Positions 52,905 to 61,861 of a stretch of DNA of 64,000 bases are shown in pieces (the first letter of the stretch is position 1; each line of letters opens with the position of its first letter). This DNA comes from Anaerovirgula multivorans (GTDB taxonomy: Bacteria; Bacillota; Clostridia; Peptostreptococcales; Natronincolaceae): the NCBI RefSeq assembly GCF_900188145.1, contig NZ_FZOJ01000028.1, forward strand, positions 1 through 64,000, given 5' to 3'. The position numbers and the translations under genes were made by a program. The notes beneath the pieces were generated by a model. It saw only the letters and a program-made list of their open reading frames with translations, was not told the DNA's origin and did no database searches.

Positions 52905-54677
52905 ATGAAAAAGAAGGGGATTATAATTTTTAAAGCCTTAAAACTAGAGGGTTTTTATGGACTTCTAAGCTACTTAAAACCCTATCAAAAGGGGATGACT
53001 CTTTCTGTAATCAGTGGAACTCTTCACCATCTTCTTGCTATCCTTGGACCGGCCTTAGGAGCCTATCTAGTTGGAGTAGCTGTTGGTGGAGGAGAAAGAT
53101 CGGATATTGTTACATATTTGCCGCTATTGGGAATTTTAGTTACAGGAAGGGTGCTAATGCATTATTCCGATATGTGGTTTGCCCATGAGGTGGCTTTTCG
53201 TATTTTAGTAGATTTTCGTGTGAAGCTCTATGCCGCTATTGAAAGAGTAGCTCCTGCCTATCTTTTAAAACAGCGATCTGGAGAACTGGCAGCTACCCTT
53301 ATGGCAGATACAGAGGTGTTAGAATGGTTTTTTGCCCACACTGCAGGAGCTTTTTTAGTAGCGGTTATTGTACCCTTCATTACCCTGGCAATACTTTTTC
53401 AAATTCACTGGGCATTGAGTCTAGTGCTCCTACCCTTTATAATTATTCTGTTTAGTATCCCTTTTTGGTTCAAGAAGGAGGCGGACCGAGGAGGAACTGA
53501 AACAAGAGTGAAATTAGCGGCGGTTCATGGAGAAGCTATTGACGGTATACAGGGTTTACGGGAAATTGTATCCTTCAATTTTGGAGTGGGTTATAAAAAA
53601 CGTCTTAGAAAATTTTCGGATGACTTGTATGAAAGTCAGCTTTCCTATGGAAAGAGGATGGGATTGGAAGGAGCTTTTCTAAATGCAGTCAGTTCACTGG
53701 GAATCGTGACAATTTTGGGGTTTTCAGCCCATCTGATTTTGCTGGGAGAAATAGAGCGTCAGTGGCTTCCAGTGATAATGATTCTTGCAGCAAATATCTT
53801 TAGTCCAATTTTAGAAGTGACTTCTATGGGAAGGAACTTTAGCATTATTTTAGCGGCAGCCCAACGGGTGGCTGGTGTATTAGAAACGAAGGAGATTGTA
53901 GAAGATCAAGGGATGAAAAACCTCGAAGGAGCAGAAAAGTTAAAAATTGAGTTTCGTGAGGTCTCTTTTGCCTATGAAAGTGATCTTCCTCTTGTTTTAA
54001 ACAGAGCCTCCTTTCAGGTAAACCCTGGGGAAACAGTGGCCTTAGTAGGGGAATCAGGAGTTGGGAAAACAACCTCTATTAATCTACTGCAACGGTTTTG
54101 GGATGTTGATGGAGGAAAGATTACCATTAATGGAATAGATATTCGAGATCTATCGATAGATGCCCTTCGGTCACTGATCACTGTGGTACCACAGGATATT
54201 TACTTATTTAATATGTCTATTAGAGACAACATTCGTTTAAGTAATCCTAATGCTACCCATCAGGAGGTGGAGGAAGCCGCTAAGGCAGCCTATATTCATG
54301 AATTTATTATGAGTCTACCGGAAGGATACGATACAAATACAGGAGAACGGGGATTGCAGATGTCAGGAGGACAAAGACAGCGTTTGGCCATTGCCAGAGC
54401 CTTCTTGAAAAATTCTCCCATTCTTATCCTTGATGAAGCTTTATCCAGCTTAGATACGGAAAACGAACGACTATTGCAGCAATCTCTAAACAATTTGAGA
54501 AAAGGCAGGACTACTTTAATTGTTGCCCATCGTCTGTCAACTTTTAGAGAGGCTGATGGATTGGTGGTACTTCAGAATGGAAAAGTAACGGAGATAGGAA
54601 ATCACGCTGCATTAGTGGAAAAAAGAGGCTATTATTTTGAGCTTATTACAGGTCAGCTATCTTCTATTGCTGTATAG
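52905..54677 (+). CDS. ABC transporter with fused membrane and ATPase domains (second of pair)
   Basis: A 590-residue partner of the preceding protein. ATG 52905 has AAAGGAGG just upstream; it starts 13 bp after the first gene's stop. Membrane domain about 30-330, ATPase about 360-585 with GESGVGKTT, signature MSGGQRQR and Walker B ILILDEALSSLD. The two halves would form a heterodimer with two competent ATP sites. Substrate inference as for its partner. Confidence 0.88.
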   Translation: MKKKGIIIFKALKLEGFYGLLSYLKPYQKGMTLSVISGTLHHLLAILGPALGAYLVGVAVGGGERSDIVTYLPLLGILVTGRVLMHYSDMWFAHEVAFRILVDFRVKLYAAIERVAPAYLLKQRSGELAATLMADTEVLEWFFAHTAGAFLVAVIVPFITLAILFQIHWALSLVLLPFIIILFSIPFWFKKEADRGGTETRVKLAAVHGEAIDGIQGLREIVSFNFGVGYKKRLRKFSDDLYESQLSYGKRMGLEGAFLNAVSSLGIVTILGFSAHLILLGEIERQWLPVIMILAANIFSPILEVTSMGRNFSIILAAAQRVAGVLETKEIVEDQGMKNLEGAEKLKIEFREVSFAYESDLPLVLNRASFQVNPGETVALVGESGVGKTTSINLLQRFWDVDGGKITINGIDIRDLSIDALRSLITVVPQDIYLFNMSIRDNIRLSNPNATHQEVEEAAKAAYIHEFIMSLPEGYDTNTGERGLQMSGGQRQRLAIARAFLKNSPILILDEALSSLDTENERLLQQSLNNLRKGRTTLIVAHRLSTFREADGLVVLQNGKVTEIGNHAALVEKRGYYFELITGQLSSIAV

Positions 54678-54807
54678 AAGTATAACGCTAAGAGGCATCT
54701 ATACTACATTGCCTAAGCTAGTATAGGTGATAAAGTTGATATAGAGCACATTAAAATATGCATCATAAACTAGAAATAAAAACTTTTTAATGAGAGGGAT
54801 ATAAGAG

Positions 54808-55963
54808 ATGAAAATGAAAAAGAGCAAAAAGATTTATGGGATAATGGTACTGGTTTTATTCATTAGTATCATAGCAACTGGATGTGGGAATACAACGCAA
54901 ACAGTACAGCCTAAAGGAGGAGTAGAGGGAATTGTTGTAACAGATTTAGCCGGAAGAGAAGTAATGCTTCAGGGTACTATTCAAAAAACAGTTGTAAACT
55001 GGAGTGGTGCTGGTGGCGCCTTTATGACGATGTCAGCATTATTAGGGGAAGATGTTGCTGATTATATTGTTGGATGGGGAAATTCCCTTCCACAACATCG
55101 TTATGATATGTATGAGCAATACTTGAAAACTATTCCTAGTTTAGCAGATATTGTTGATATAGGTAATGTAGAAAACGATGATTTCAATACGGAAAAGGTT
55201 ATTCAACTAAATACTGATGTGGTGATTCTCACATTGCAGGTGAAGGAACAAGCAGAAAAGTCAGTCCTCCCAGCCTTGGAAGCTGCTGGAATCCCCGTTG
55301 TTTTTATTGATCATCATGCACAAACTCTTGAAAACCACAGAGTTATTAGGAAAAATATTTAATCAAGAGGAAAGAGCAAATGAAATAATTGATTTCTACA
55401 CATCAAAAACTAACGAAGTTAAAAATAGATTAAGCGAAACCGAAAAAGAAAAACCAAGTGTGTATATTGAGGTTGGAAGTAAAGGGCCTGCGGAATATGG
55501 TAATAGCTATGGAGATAGCGTTATGTGGGGAGCCTTAGCTAAAGACAGTGGTGGAGACAATATTGCTGCTGGCATTATTAATACTTGGGAGCCCATTAAT
55601 CCAGAATTTTTGCTTAGGGCGAACCCAGACTATATCATTATGACGGGTTCTTACTGGCCAGCTACCCCTGACTCCCTACGTTTAGGTTTCCTATCAACCG
55701 AAGAAGCATCTCAAGAACTTTTAAAATCCTTTACCCAAAGGAGTGGTTGGGAAGGACTTAAAGCAGTAGAAAATAAAAATGTTTACGCTATTCATCATGG
55801 ATTAGGAAGAGAAATGTATGATTGTGCTGCAACTGAGTTTTTTGCAAAAGTATTATATACAGAAGAATTTGCTGATATCAACCCTATGGCTACGTTACAA
55901 GAATACTATGATAGATTTTTACCCTTTGATTTATCTGGAGTATGGATGATGCAGCTAAAATAG
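54808..55963 (+). pseudogene. Iron-siderophore/cobalamin-type binding protein, frameshifted
   Basis: A periplasmic-binding-type lipoprotein (lipobox IATGC, Cys about 26) of the FepB/BtuF family, split in two frames. The first covers 54808-55362 (VVTDLAGREVMLQGTIQKTV; IPVVFIDHHAQTLE), the second continues to 55963 (TTELLGKIFNQEERANEII; IEVGSKGPAEYGNSYG). Four A at 55331-55334 instead of three shift the frame; with three, residues run TLETTELLGK without break. It is either a recent pseudogene or a sequencing error. The protein would feed the exporter-fold pair or the permease remnant downstream. Confidence 0.87.
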
Positions 55964-56009
55964 TCCTGATTCAATCCATGCTAGATTATCAAAGAAAGGA
56001 CTTGATTAC

Positions 56010-56177
56010 ATGGAAAATACAATAGAAATTTATGATTATAAAGCTGACATCAGACGTAAATCTCTATATTTACTAGTGGGGGTTCTTATTTGTCTTCTTA
56101 GCTTAATAGGGAATGTTTTAGTTGGACCTGCTTGGTTAACGCCTATAATAGACAATCTTACTATATACGCTTTTTAG
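56010..56177 (+). pseudogene. Truncated FecCD-type permease
   Basis: A 55-codon frame with GAAAGG upstream of its ATG. It reads MENTIEIYDYKADIRRKS then one membrane span (LYLLVGVLICLLSLIGNVLVG), the usual start of FecCD iron-siderophore permeases, which are about 330 residues long. It ends at TAG 56175-56177 and the rest of the gene is absent. Together with the frameshift upstream this suggests decay of a siderophore system. Confidence 0.6.
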
Positions 56178-56254
56178 TTTTTAGCTGAAATTTATTCCAT
56201 GGTAAAACTTTCATTCATGCTTTTGCCGTGATAATAATGATAAACAGCATTGAC

Positions 56255-56300
56255 AAAAGGACCATAATTCATTAAAATTTTAATGGATTGGGTCTTTTTA
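56255..56300 (+). terminator. Terminator after the permease remnant
   Basis: AAAAGGACC (56255-56263) pairs with GGGTCTTTT (56290-56298), with an inner ATTCATTAAAA/TTTTAATGGAT stem, followed by T. Confidence 0.75.
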
Positions 56301-56428
56301 TACATAGAAGCTATTTCTATAAACTCCTTAATTTCTTTAAGTATTTTGACAAACGCAAGAAGTATAACTTTTTAAGAAAAAATGTGCTTTACAAAAAAAT
56401 TAGAACTAATTTAGAAAGGGGTTTCGAT

Positions 56429-56683
56429 ATGTATTCATTTACACCTAGAGGGGTATGTGCACAACAAATGATTTTCTCCATCAATGATGGTATAGTCAGA
56501 GATGTAGTGATCTATGGAGGATGTCCTGGTAACCTACAAGCAGTTAGTCGACTGATTGAGGGCATGCAGGCAGAGGAAGCAATTACCAAGTTAAGAGGTA
56601 TTACCTGTGGAGGAAAAGTCACATCTTGTCCTGACCAGCTGGCTACAGCGCTGGAGGCAAGCATAAAAAAGCAAGCTGGCTAA
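56429..56683 (+). CDS. TSCPD domain protein (TIGR03905 family)
   Basis: An 84-residue protein. ATG 56429 has AAAGGGG upstream; longer in-frame starts lie in a non-coding stretch. The family's cysteines are all present (GVCAQQM, YGGCPGNL, ITCGGKVTSCPDQL). TSCPD domains also form the C-terminus of class II ribonucleotide reductases, where they bind zinc. The single-domain form is common in anaerobes and its job is unknown. It stands alone. Confidence 0.88.
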   Translation: MYSFTPRGVCAQQMIFSINDGIVRDVVIYGGCPGNLQAVSRLIEGMQAEEAITKLRGITCGGKVTSCPDQLATALEASIKKQAG

Positions 56684-57173
56684 ACTTTACACGGAATAAT
56701 CGTTGTAGGTTATAGTATTAGCCTTCTATCAATACATACGTATGTGGCGGCTGTTTTGAGGATAGAGAAGATAATAGCCTTGATATAAAGGTTGTGTAGG
56801 ATTTTAAGTAAAAATTGAAGTGAGTTTGAATATTTGAAGTTCCCTCAGATTAAGTTTGAGGGAATTTTTAATTATAGAAATATTTTATGAAGAATTATTT
56901 TTTAATAGAAATTATCAATTAGATATATATTATTTCGAATGCTACAATTACTTTAAAAGCATCGACAAAATAAGATAAATACTTTTTAAAAAGATACTAA
57001 ATTTACTTTTTATGTATGAATAGTAATTGAACTATTTTAGAAGACCAAATATTGAAAACGACAGGGATAATAATGTATCTAAACTTATTTTTATACTGAT
57101 TTTTTAACATAGATAAGAATATTTACCCTTTAAGAGAAATGTGAAGAGACTTTAGTTGCAAAGGAGGTTTACA
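56684..57173 (+). other. Intergenic region before the methyltransferase operon
   Basis: A 490-bp AT-rich gap. A terminator lies at 56840. No gene or known riboswitch was recognised, although the corrinoid operon's promoter must be here. Confidence 0.5.
56840..56870 (+). terminator. Terminator after the TSCPD gene
   Basis: TTCCCTCA (56840-56847) pairs with TGAGGGAA (56857-56864), followed by TTTTT. Confidence 0.8.
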
Positions 57174-58088
57174 TTGAGTATCTATATAAATATCATCTCT
57201 GGATTTTTGGGAGCTGGCAAGACTACATTTTTGAAAAAGATCATTCCAAAGATGAAAGGCAAAGTTGTTTTAATTGAAAATGAATTTGGTGATATTGGAG
57301 TTGATGGAGACTTGATTCCAAAGGAATTTCCCATTAGAGAAATCTATGCTGGATGCATTTGTTGTAGCGTAGTACAAGATTTTAGAAAAGCTATAGAAGA
57401 GCTGGCTTTAGAATATAAACCAGATCATATATTAATCGAGCCATCTGGTGTAGGGAGTCTTTCAGACATAATAAAGATTTGTGAGAGTATTTCTAAAAAA
57501 TCAGATCTGGATATAAGAATAAAACACTTAATAACCATTGTAGATGTGAGTGCATTTGAGGATTATGTGGAAAATTTTGGTGGGTTCTATTTAGATCAAA
57601 TTCGGAATGCCCATATTATTTTTTTAAGCCACTTTGACAAAATAGAACACAAAGAAATGGTAAGAATTATTTCCCAAATAAGGTTAAATAATCAAACAGC
57701 TTTTATTTTAAAGGAAGCGTGGCATTCCCACGATGGTGAAGAAATCATTGAAATGTTAAATACAGTGAATAGCTATGAAATTGCTTCTAAAGAAAAGCCT
57801 GTATTAATGCCTGCAAATAGAATGTTTAGTACCTTTTCTATTGCTAATCCAAGAATTTTTTCTGAGAAAGAGATTGATACAATGTTAGCTTCTTTAAAGG
57901 ACAAGGAATATGGTTCTATTTTGAGGGCTAAAGGAATTCTAGAACTTAATACGAAGCAATTTATTCATTTCAATTTTACACCCCATCATGATCATTGGGA
58001 ATACCTAGAGGAATGTAAGGCGACGAAAGTAGTTATTATTGGTAGTGATTTAAATAAACAAAAAATATCAGAAGGATTTCAAAAATAG
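57174..58088 (+). CDS. CobW/G3E-family GTPase
   Basis: A 304-residue G3E GTPase. TTG 57174 has GGAGG 6 nt upstream. P-loop SGFLGAGKTTFLKK (about 8-21), Walker-B-type region ILIEPSGVG, and the metal-binding CICC motif (AGCICCSV, about 57-64) that follows IENEFGDIG. The C-terminal CobW-C-like domain ends at about 300. G3E proteins deliver metals or support corrinoid enzymes; here it leads the corrinoid methyltransferase operon and most likely serves it. It starts 15 bp before the first UroD-like gene. Confidence 0.9.
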   Translation: MSIYINIISGFLGAGKTTFLKKIIPKMKGKVVLIENEFGDIGVDGDLIPKEFPIREIYAGCICCSVVQDFRKAIEELALEYKPDHILIEPSGVGSLSDIIKICESISKKSDLDIRIKHLITIVDVSAFEDYVENFGGFYLDQIRNAHIIFLSHFDKIEHKEMVRIISQIRLNNQTAFILKEAWHSHDGEEIIEMLNTVNSYEIASKEKPVLMPANRMFSTFSIANPRIFSEKEIDTMLASLKDKEYGSILRAKGILELNTKQFIHFNFTPHHDHWEYLEECKATKVVIIGSDLNKQKISEGFQK

Positions 58089-58103
58089 TTCGGAGGGGTC
58101 AAC

Positions 58104-58973
58104 ATGAGCAAAATTATTGACTTTCAGTGTACCTATGATAATTCTGTTGGAATCAATAAAGAAGTTACGCAAAACCTTGATTTAGAATTTCCCCAAGCCT
58201 ATAAAAACTGGGATAGTATGGCCCTACTAGCCGAAGCTTTGAAAGATCATAACAAGGCAACTTTTTGTGAACTTCCATTTTGTCATACAGTTGAAGGGGA
58301 AGCAATGGGTGGAAGCATAAATTATGGGGATGAGAACATCGGACCAAGGGCAAAAGATTATATTTGTACAACTGCAGAAGAGTTGTTAGCCTTGCCTGAA
58401 ATTGATTATTCAAAAGGACGTATTTCAGAAGTTTTAAAGGCTTGTAAATATTTACGACAAAAAGGAGAAAATGTGGTCCTATATATTTCAGGACCTTTTA
58501 CAATTTTGAATGTTTTAATGGATCCACGTCATGTTTTTAAAATATTTAGAAAAAAACCGGAGGTTATGAAGGCTATTTTTGATAAATTCCAAAAGGAAAT
58601 AGTGGGGTTTGTGGAAGAAGCACAAAAATCAGGGGTGAATATGATTAGTTACGGTGATTCCACAGGAGGGTTAAATATTTTAGGTCCTAAGCTTTCGGAA
58701 GAAGTGGTAGAAATGTTTACTTATCCATTATTTAAAAGGATTGAAGAAATCCTCAATGATAAAACTATTGTATTACTCTGTCCTAAAACGACCTTTGCGC
58801 TTTTAGGAACAGATAAAGCTGTTTGGCATGACATTGATCTAGGTGTCCCCATAAGATATTCTGAAGCCTGTGTAAAGGTGATTGGGCAAACAAAATTTGT
58901 TGGGCAAATGTGCATTAAAAATAAAGAATTTGAATTGAAAAATGGGATAATCAAAAGAATTAGCTTGCTTTAA
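58104..58973 (+). CDS. UroD-family methyltransferase-like protein, atypical metal site
   Basis: A 289-residue member of the uroporphyrinogen decarboxylase/MtaA-MtbA superfamily. Barrel segments are clear (FCELPFCHTVEGEAMGG; VLYISGPFTILNVLMDP; SYGDSTGGLNILGPKLSEE). The usual zinc motif H-x-C-G is replaced by LLCPKT, so the histidine is missing; only the cysteine and a later QMC remain. It is shorter than its paralogues at 59048 and 60830 at the start of the barrel. It may have a structural or different methyl-carrier role. Confidence 0.8.
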   Translation: MSKIIDFQCTYDNSVGINKEVTQNLDLEFPQAYKNWDSMALLAEALKDHNKATFCELPFCHTVEGEAMGGSINYGDENIGPRAKDYICTTAEELLALPEIDYSKGRISEVLKACKYLRQKGENVVLYISGPFTILNVLMDPRHVFKIFRKKPEVMKAIFDKFQKEIVGFVEEAQKSGVNMISYGDSTGGLNILGPKLSEEVVEMFTYPLFKRIEEILNDKTIVLLCPKTTFALLGTDKAVWHDIDLGVPIRYSEACVKVIGQTKFVGQMCIKNKEFELKNGIIKRISLL

Positions 58974-59047
58974 TTATAAATACTAAAAAAAGTATAACAA
59001 TGAGTGAGTAGTTTAAACAGAACTGATTGATTAAGGGAGGATATACT

Positions 59048-60118
59048 ATGCACAAAGATGATAAAATGACACCAAATGAGCGATTGACTGCCTTCATGAC
59101 AGGAAAACCTATGGACAGAATATTGGCTATGCCAGTACTTTGTTCTATGTCAGGATTGGCATTAGGAATGACCCATAAGGAAAAAAGGAGCAGTGCTCTC
59201 AATGAAGCGAATGCACAAGTTGCTTGCTACGAGAGATTCGGAAATGATTTAACAATTATTGAATATGGATTACATGGGGTGGGGGCAGCTCTAGGAAGTC
59301 AGATGAGTGACCCAGAGGACTCCATACCAGCAATTATGAAATATACTTTAGATAATCTAAATGATGTGGATCAACTGGATATGTCTAAACTGGAACTAAA
59401 AAATGATAAAAAGTTCCAATTACATGTTGAAGCTACAAAAATATTAATTGATGAAGTAGGAAAAGAGGTACCAACTGGCGTTTTAATATCTGGACCTTTT
59501 ACTGCAGCTGCAAGTATCTATCAAACAGAACATTTATTAAGAGCAACTAGAAAAAATCCTGAAAAGTTACATCAATTGATTAACTTCTGCAATGAAGGAT
59601 TAAAGATGATTTATAGAGAGTTTATAAAAGCAGGTGCTATTATTCTATTATGTGACCCGATTGCATCAGGAACAATTCTTAATCAAAAACAATATTTAGA
59701 ATTTGTTTTGCCCTACACCATAGATTTAATGAAGGATATTCATGATGCTAAGGGAATGGTTTGTTACCACATCTGTGGAGACACAACTGCAATTGTAGGA
59801 GATATGGTGAAATCAGGGTGTGATATGCTCAGTATCGATAATAGAGTTGACTTGGCATATACAAAAGAAGTAGCAGGAGATAAAGTTCCTATTCTTGGCA
59901 ATGTAGATCCAGTAGAGGTGTTGATTTTGGGGAATACCAAGGATGTAGATTTAACGGTTAAAAATTGTATCCAAAAGGCCTATGATAGTCCTTGTGGATA
60001 TATCTTGGCATCAGGATGTGATCTTTCAGGGGAGGTCCCTTTGGAAAACCTTGATCAATTTATGGCTTCTGCTAGAAAATATGGAAAGTGGCCGTTAGAT
60101 CCAAAAAACTTCGTTTAA
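59048..60118 (+). CDS. UroD-family corrinoid methyltransferase (MtaA/MtbA type)
   Basis: A 356-residue protein. ATG 59048 has GGGAGG upstream. It carries the full MtaA/MtbA-type zinc site: CYHICGDTT (His-x-Cys) and the late LASGCDLSG cysteine. It would move a methyl group between a substrate or carrier and the corrinoid protein encoded next. Downstream spacing to that gene is 40 bp. The methyl source is unknown. Confidence 0.88.
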   Translation: MHKDDKMTPNERLTAFMTGKPMDRILAMPVLCSMSGLALGMTHKEKRSSALNEANAQVACYERFGNDLTIIEYGLHGVGAALGSQMSDPEDSIPAIMKYTLDNLNDVDQLDMSKLELKNDKKFQLHVEATKILIDEVGKEVPTGVLISGPFTAAASIYQTEHLLRATRKNPEKLHQLINFCNEGLKMIYREFIKAGAIILLCDPIASGTILNQKQYLEFVLPYTIDLMKDIHDAKGMVCYHICGDTTAIVGDMVKSGCDMLSIDNRVDLAYTKEVAGDKVPILGNVDPVEVLILGNTKDVDLTVKNCIQKAYDSPCGYILASGCDLSGEVPLENLDQFMASARKYGKWPLDPKNFV

Positions 60119-60157
60119 AATATGAATCTATTAAACAACAAAACTGGAGGGTAAACT

Positions 60158-60814
60158 ATGTCAGCATCAAAAGAAGAATTATTCAAAAGATTATCAGACG
60201 GTGTGGTAGATATGGAAGAGGAAGATGTGATAGAAGCTTGTAATGAATATGTGGAGGCAGGATATCCCATATTTGACGGAATTATGGATGGACTAGTAGA
60301 CGGCATGAACCGTGCAAGTCAATTGTATGAGGATGAGGAATATTTTGTTACGGATGTGTTATTATGTTCAGATGCTATGTATGAAGGATTGTCAATTTTA
60401 AGACCTCATCTTCCTTCAGATGAGGCAGAAAAGGAAAAAATAAAAGGTGTAATAGGCGTAGTAGAAGGAGATACCCATGATATTGGGAAAAATCTAGTAA
60501 AGATCATGTTAGAGACAGCTGGGTTTGAGATGATTGACTTGGGAAGAGACGTTCCGTTGCAGAGCTTTGTTGATAAGGCTAAAGAAGTTAATGCTTCATT
60601 TGTATGTATGTCAACATTAATGACAACAACAATGGGTGGAATGAATACAGTTGTAGATCTATTAAAAGAAGCTGGTATGAGAGAAGAAGTTAAAGTGATT
60701 ATAGGTGGAGGACCTATTTCTAAGAAATTTGCTGATAAGATTGGTGCAGATGGCTATTCTCCTAATGCAGTTGAAGCAGTTAAATTAATAAAAAAACTGC
60801 TCGCTATAGCGTAG
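60158..60814 (+). CDS. Corrinoid protein (methyltransferase cobalamin-binding)
   Basis: A 218-residue B12-binding methyl carrier of the MtbC/MtaC type. An N-terminal helical cap (about 1-90) precedes the Rossmann-like cobalamin domain. The cobalt ligand is H107 in EGDTHDIGKNLV, with later motifs STLMTTTMG and GGGPIS. AACTGGAGGG lies before the ATG. It shuttles methyl groups between the UroD-family proteins on either side and must be reactivated by the protein at 61854 when its cobalt oxidises. Confidence 0.93.
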   Translation: MSASKEELFKRLSDGVVDMEEEDVIEACNEYVEAGYPIFDGIMDGLVDGMNRASQLYEDEEYFVTDVLLCSDAMYEGLSILRPHLPSDEAEKEKIKGVIGVVEGDTHDIGKNLVKIMLETAGFEMIDLGRDVPLQSFVDKAKEVNASFVCMSTLMTTTMGGMNTVVDLLKEAGMREEVKVIIGGGPISKKFADKIGADGYSPNAVEAVKLIKKLLAIA

Positions 60815-60829
60815 AAAGAGGTGAGGGCT

Positions 60830-61861
60830 ATGTTATCATCAAAAGAACGGCTAAATAAGGTCTTCAGCCGAGAAAAAGTTGATAGACCACCCTGTATTTG
60901 TCCTGGCGGCATGATGAATATGGTTTCAACAGATATTATGGAAGAAGTAGACATTAGATTCCCAGAAGCCCATATGGATGCGGAAATGATGGCTGATTTG
61001 GCAACAGCAGTATATGAAAAAGGTTGCTTTGAAAATTATGGTGTTCCTTTTTGCATGACGATTGAGGCAGAAGATATGGGTGCGAAAGTCGATATGGGTA
61101 CAAATATTTATGAGCCTCATGTTGTAGAATATGTAATTAACTCTGTAAAAGAATGGGAAAATCTTTCGAAAATTAATAGCCAACAGGGAAGAGCAAAAGT
61201 AGTGATTGATGCAATAAAACTGTTGAAATCAAAGGGTAATGATGTGCCGATTATAGGAAATCTAACTGGACCTATTAGTACAGCCAGTTCTCTAATGGAG
61301 CCTGTGGTTTTTTATAAAGAATTGAGAAAAAATAATGCTAAGGCCCATGAATTCATGAATTTTGTTACAGAGCAGTTAATTCTATTTGCAAAAAAACAAA
61401 TAGAAGCAGGGGCAGATATCATCGCGATTTCTGATCCAAGTGGCACAGGCGAAATTTTAGGGCCAAAGCTATTTGAAGAATTTGCTGTGAAATACATCAA
61501 TAAAATGATCGATAGTATACAAAAAGAAAATAAAGCTACAATTGTACACATATGTGGTCAGATGAAGAATGTATACTCAGAAGTAAATCAAATAAGAAGT
61601 GATGTACTAAGCTTTGATTCTATCGTGAGCATGAAGGATGCTAGAAAAAATTTGGGAGATAGATTGTTAATGGGGAATGTAAGCACTTATACAATTGAAT
61701 TTGGAGAACCAAAGAAAATTGCTGAACTAACTCAAAAATGTGTAAAAGACGGAGCAAATATCATATCCCCTGCATGTGGACTTGGAATGAAGTCCCCCCT
61801 AAAAAATATAAAATCAATGATAGAATCCTTAACAAAAGGAGCTGCTATCATCGATGCCTAA
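60830..61861 (+). CDS. UroD-family corrinoid methyltransferase
   Basis: A 343-residue protein of the same superfamily. ATG 60830 has AGAGGTGAGG upstream. Zinc ligands are VHICGQMKN (His-x-Cys) and the late SPACGLGMKS cysteine. It differs from the paralogue at 59048 and probably handles the other half reaction (substrate side or C1-carrier side). Its 3' end overlaps the activator gene by 8 bp. Confidence 0.88.
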   Translation: MLSSKERLNKVFSREKVDRPPCICPGGMMNMVSTDIMEEVDIRFPEAHMDAEMMADLATAVYEKGCFENYGVPFCMTIEAEDMGAKVDMGTNIYEPHVVEYVINSVKEWENLSKINSQQGRAKVVIDAIKLLKSKGNDVPIIGNLTGPISTASSLMEPVVFYKELRKNNAKAHEFMNFVTEQLILFAKKQIEAGADIIAISDPSGTGEILGPKLFEEFAVKYINKMIDSIQKENKATIVHICGQMKNVYSEVNQIRSDVLSFDSIVSMKDARKNLGDRLLMGNVSTYTIEFGEPKKIAELTQKCVKDGANIISPACGLGMKSPLKNIKSMIESLTKGAAIIDA

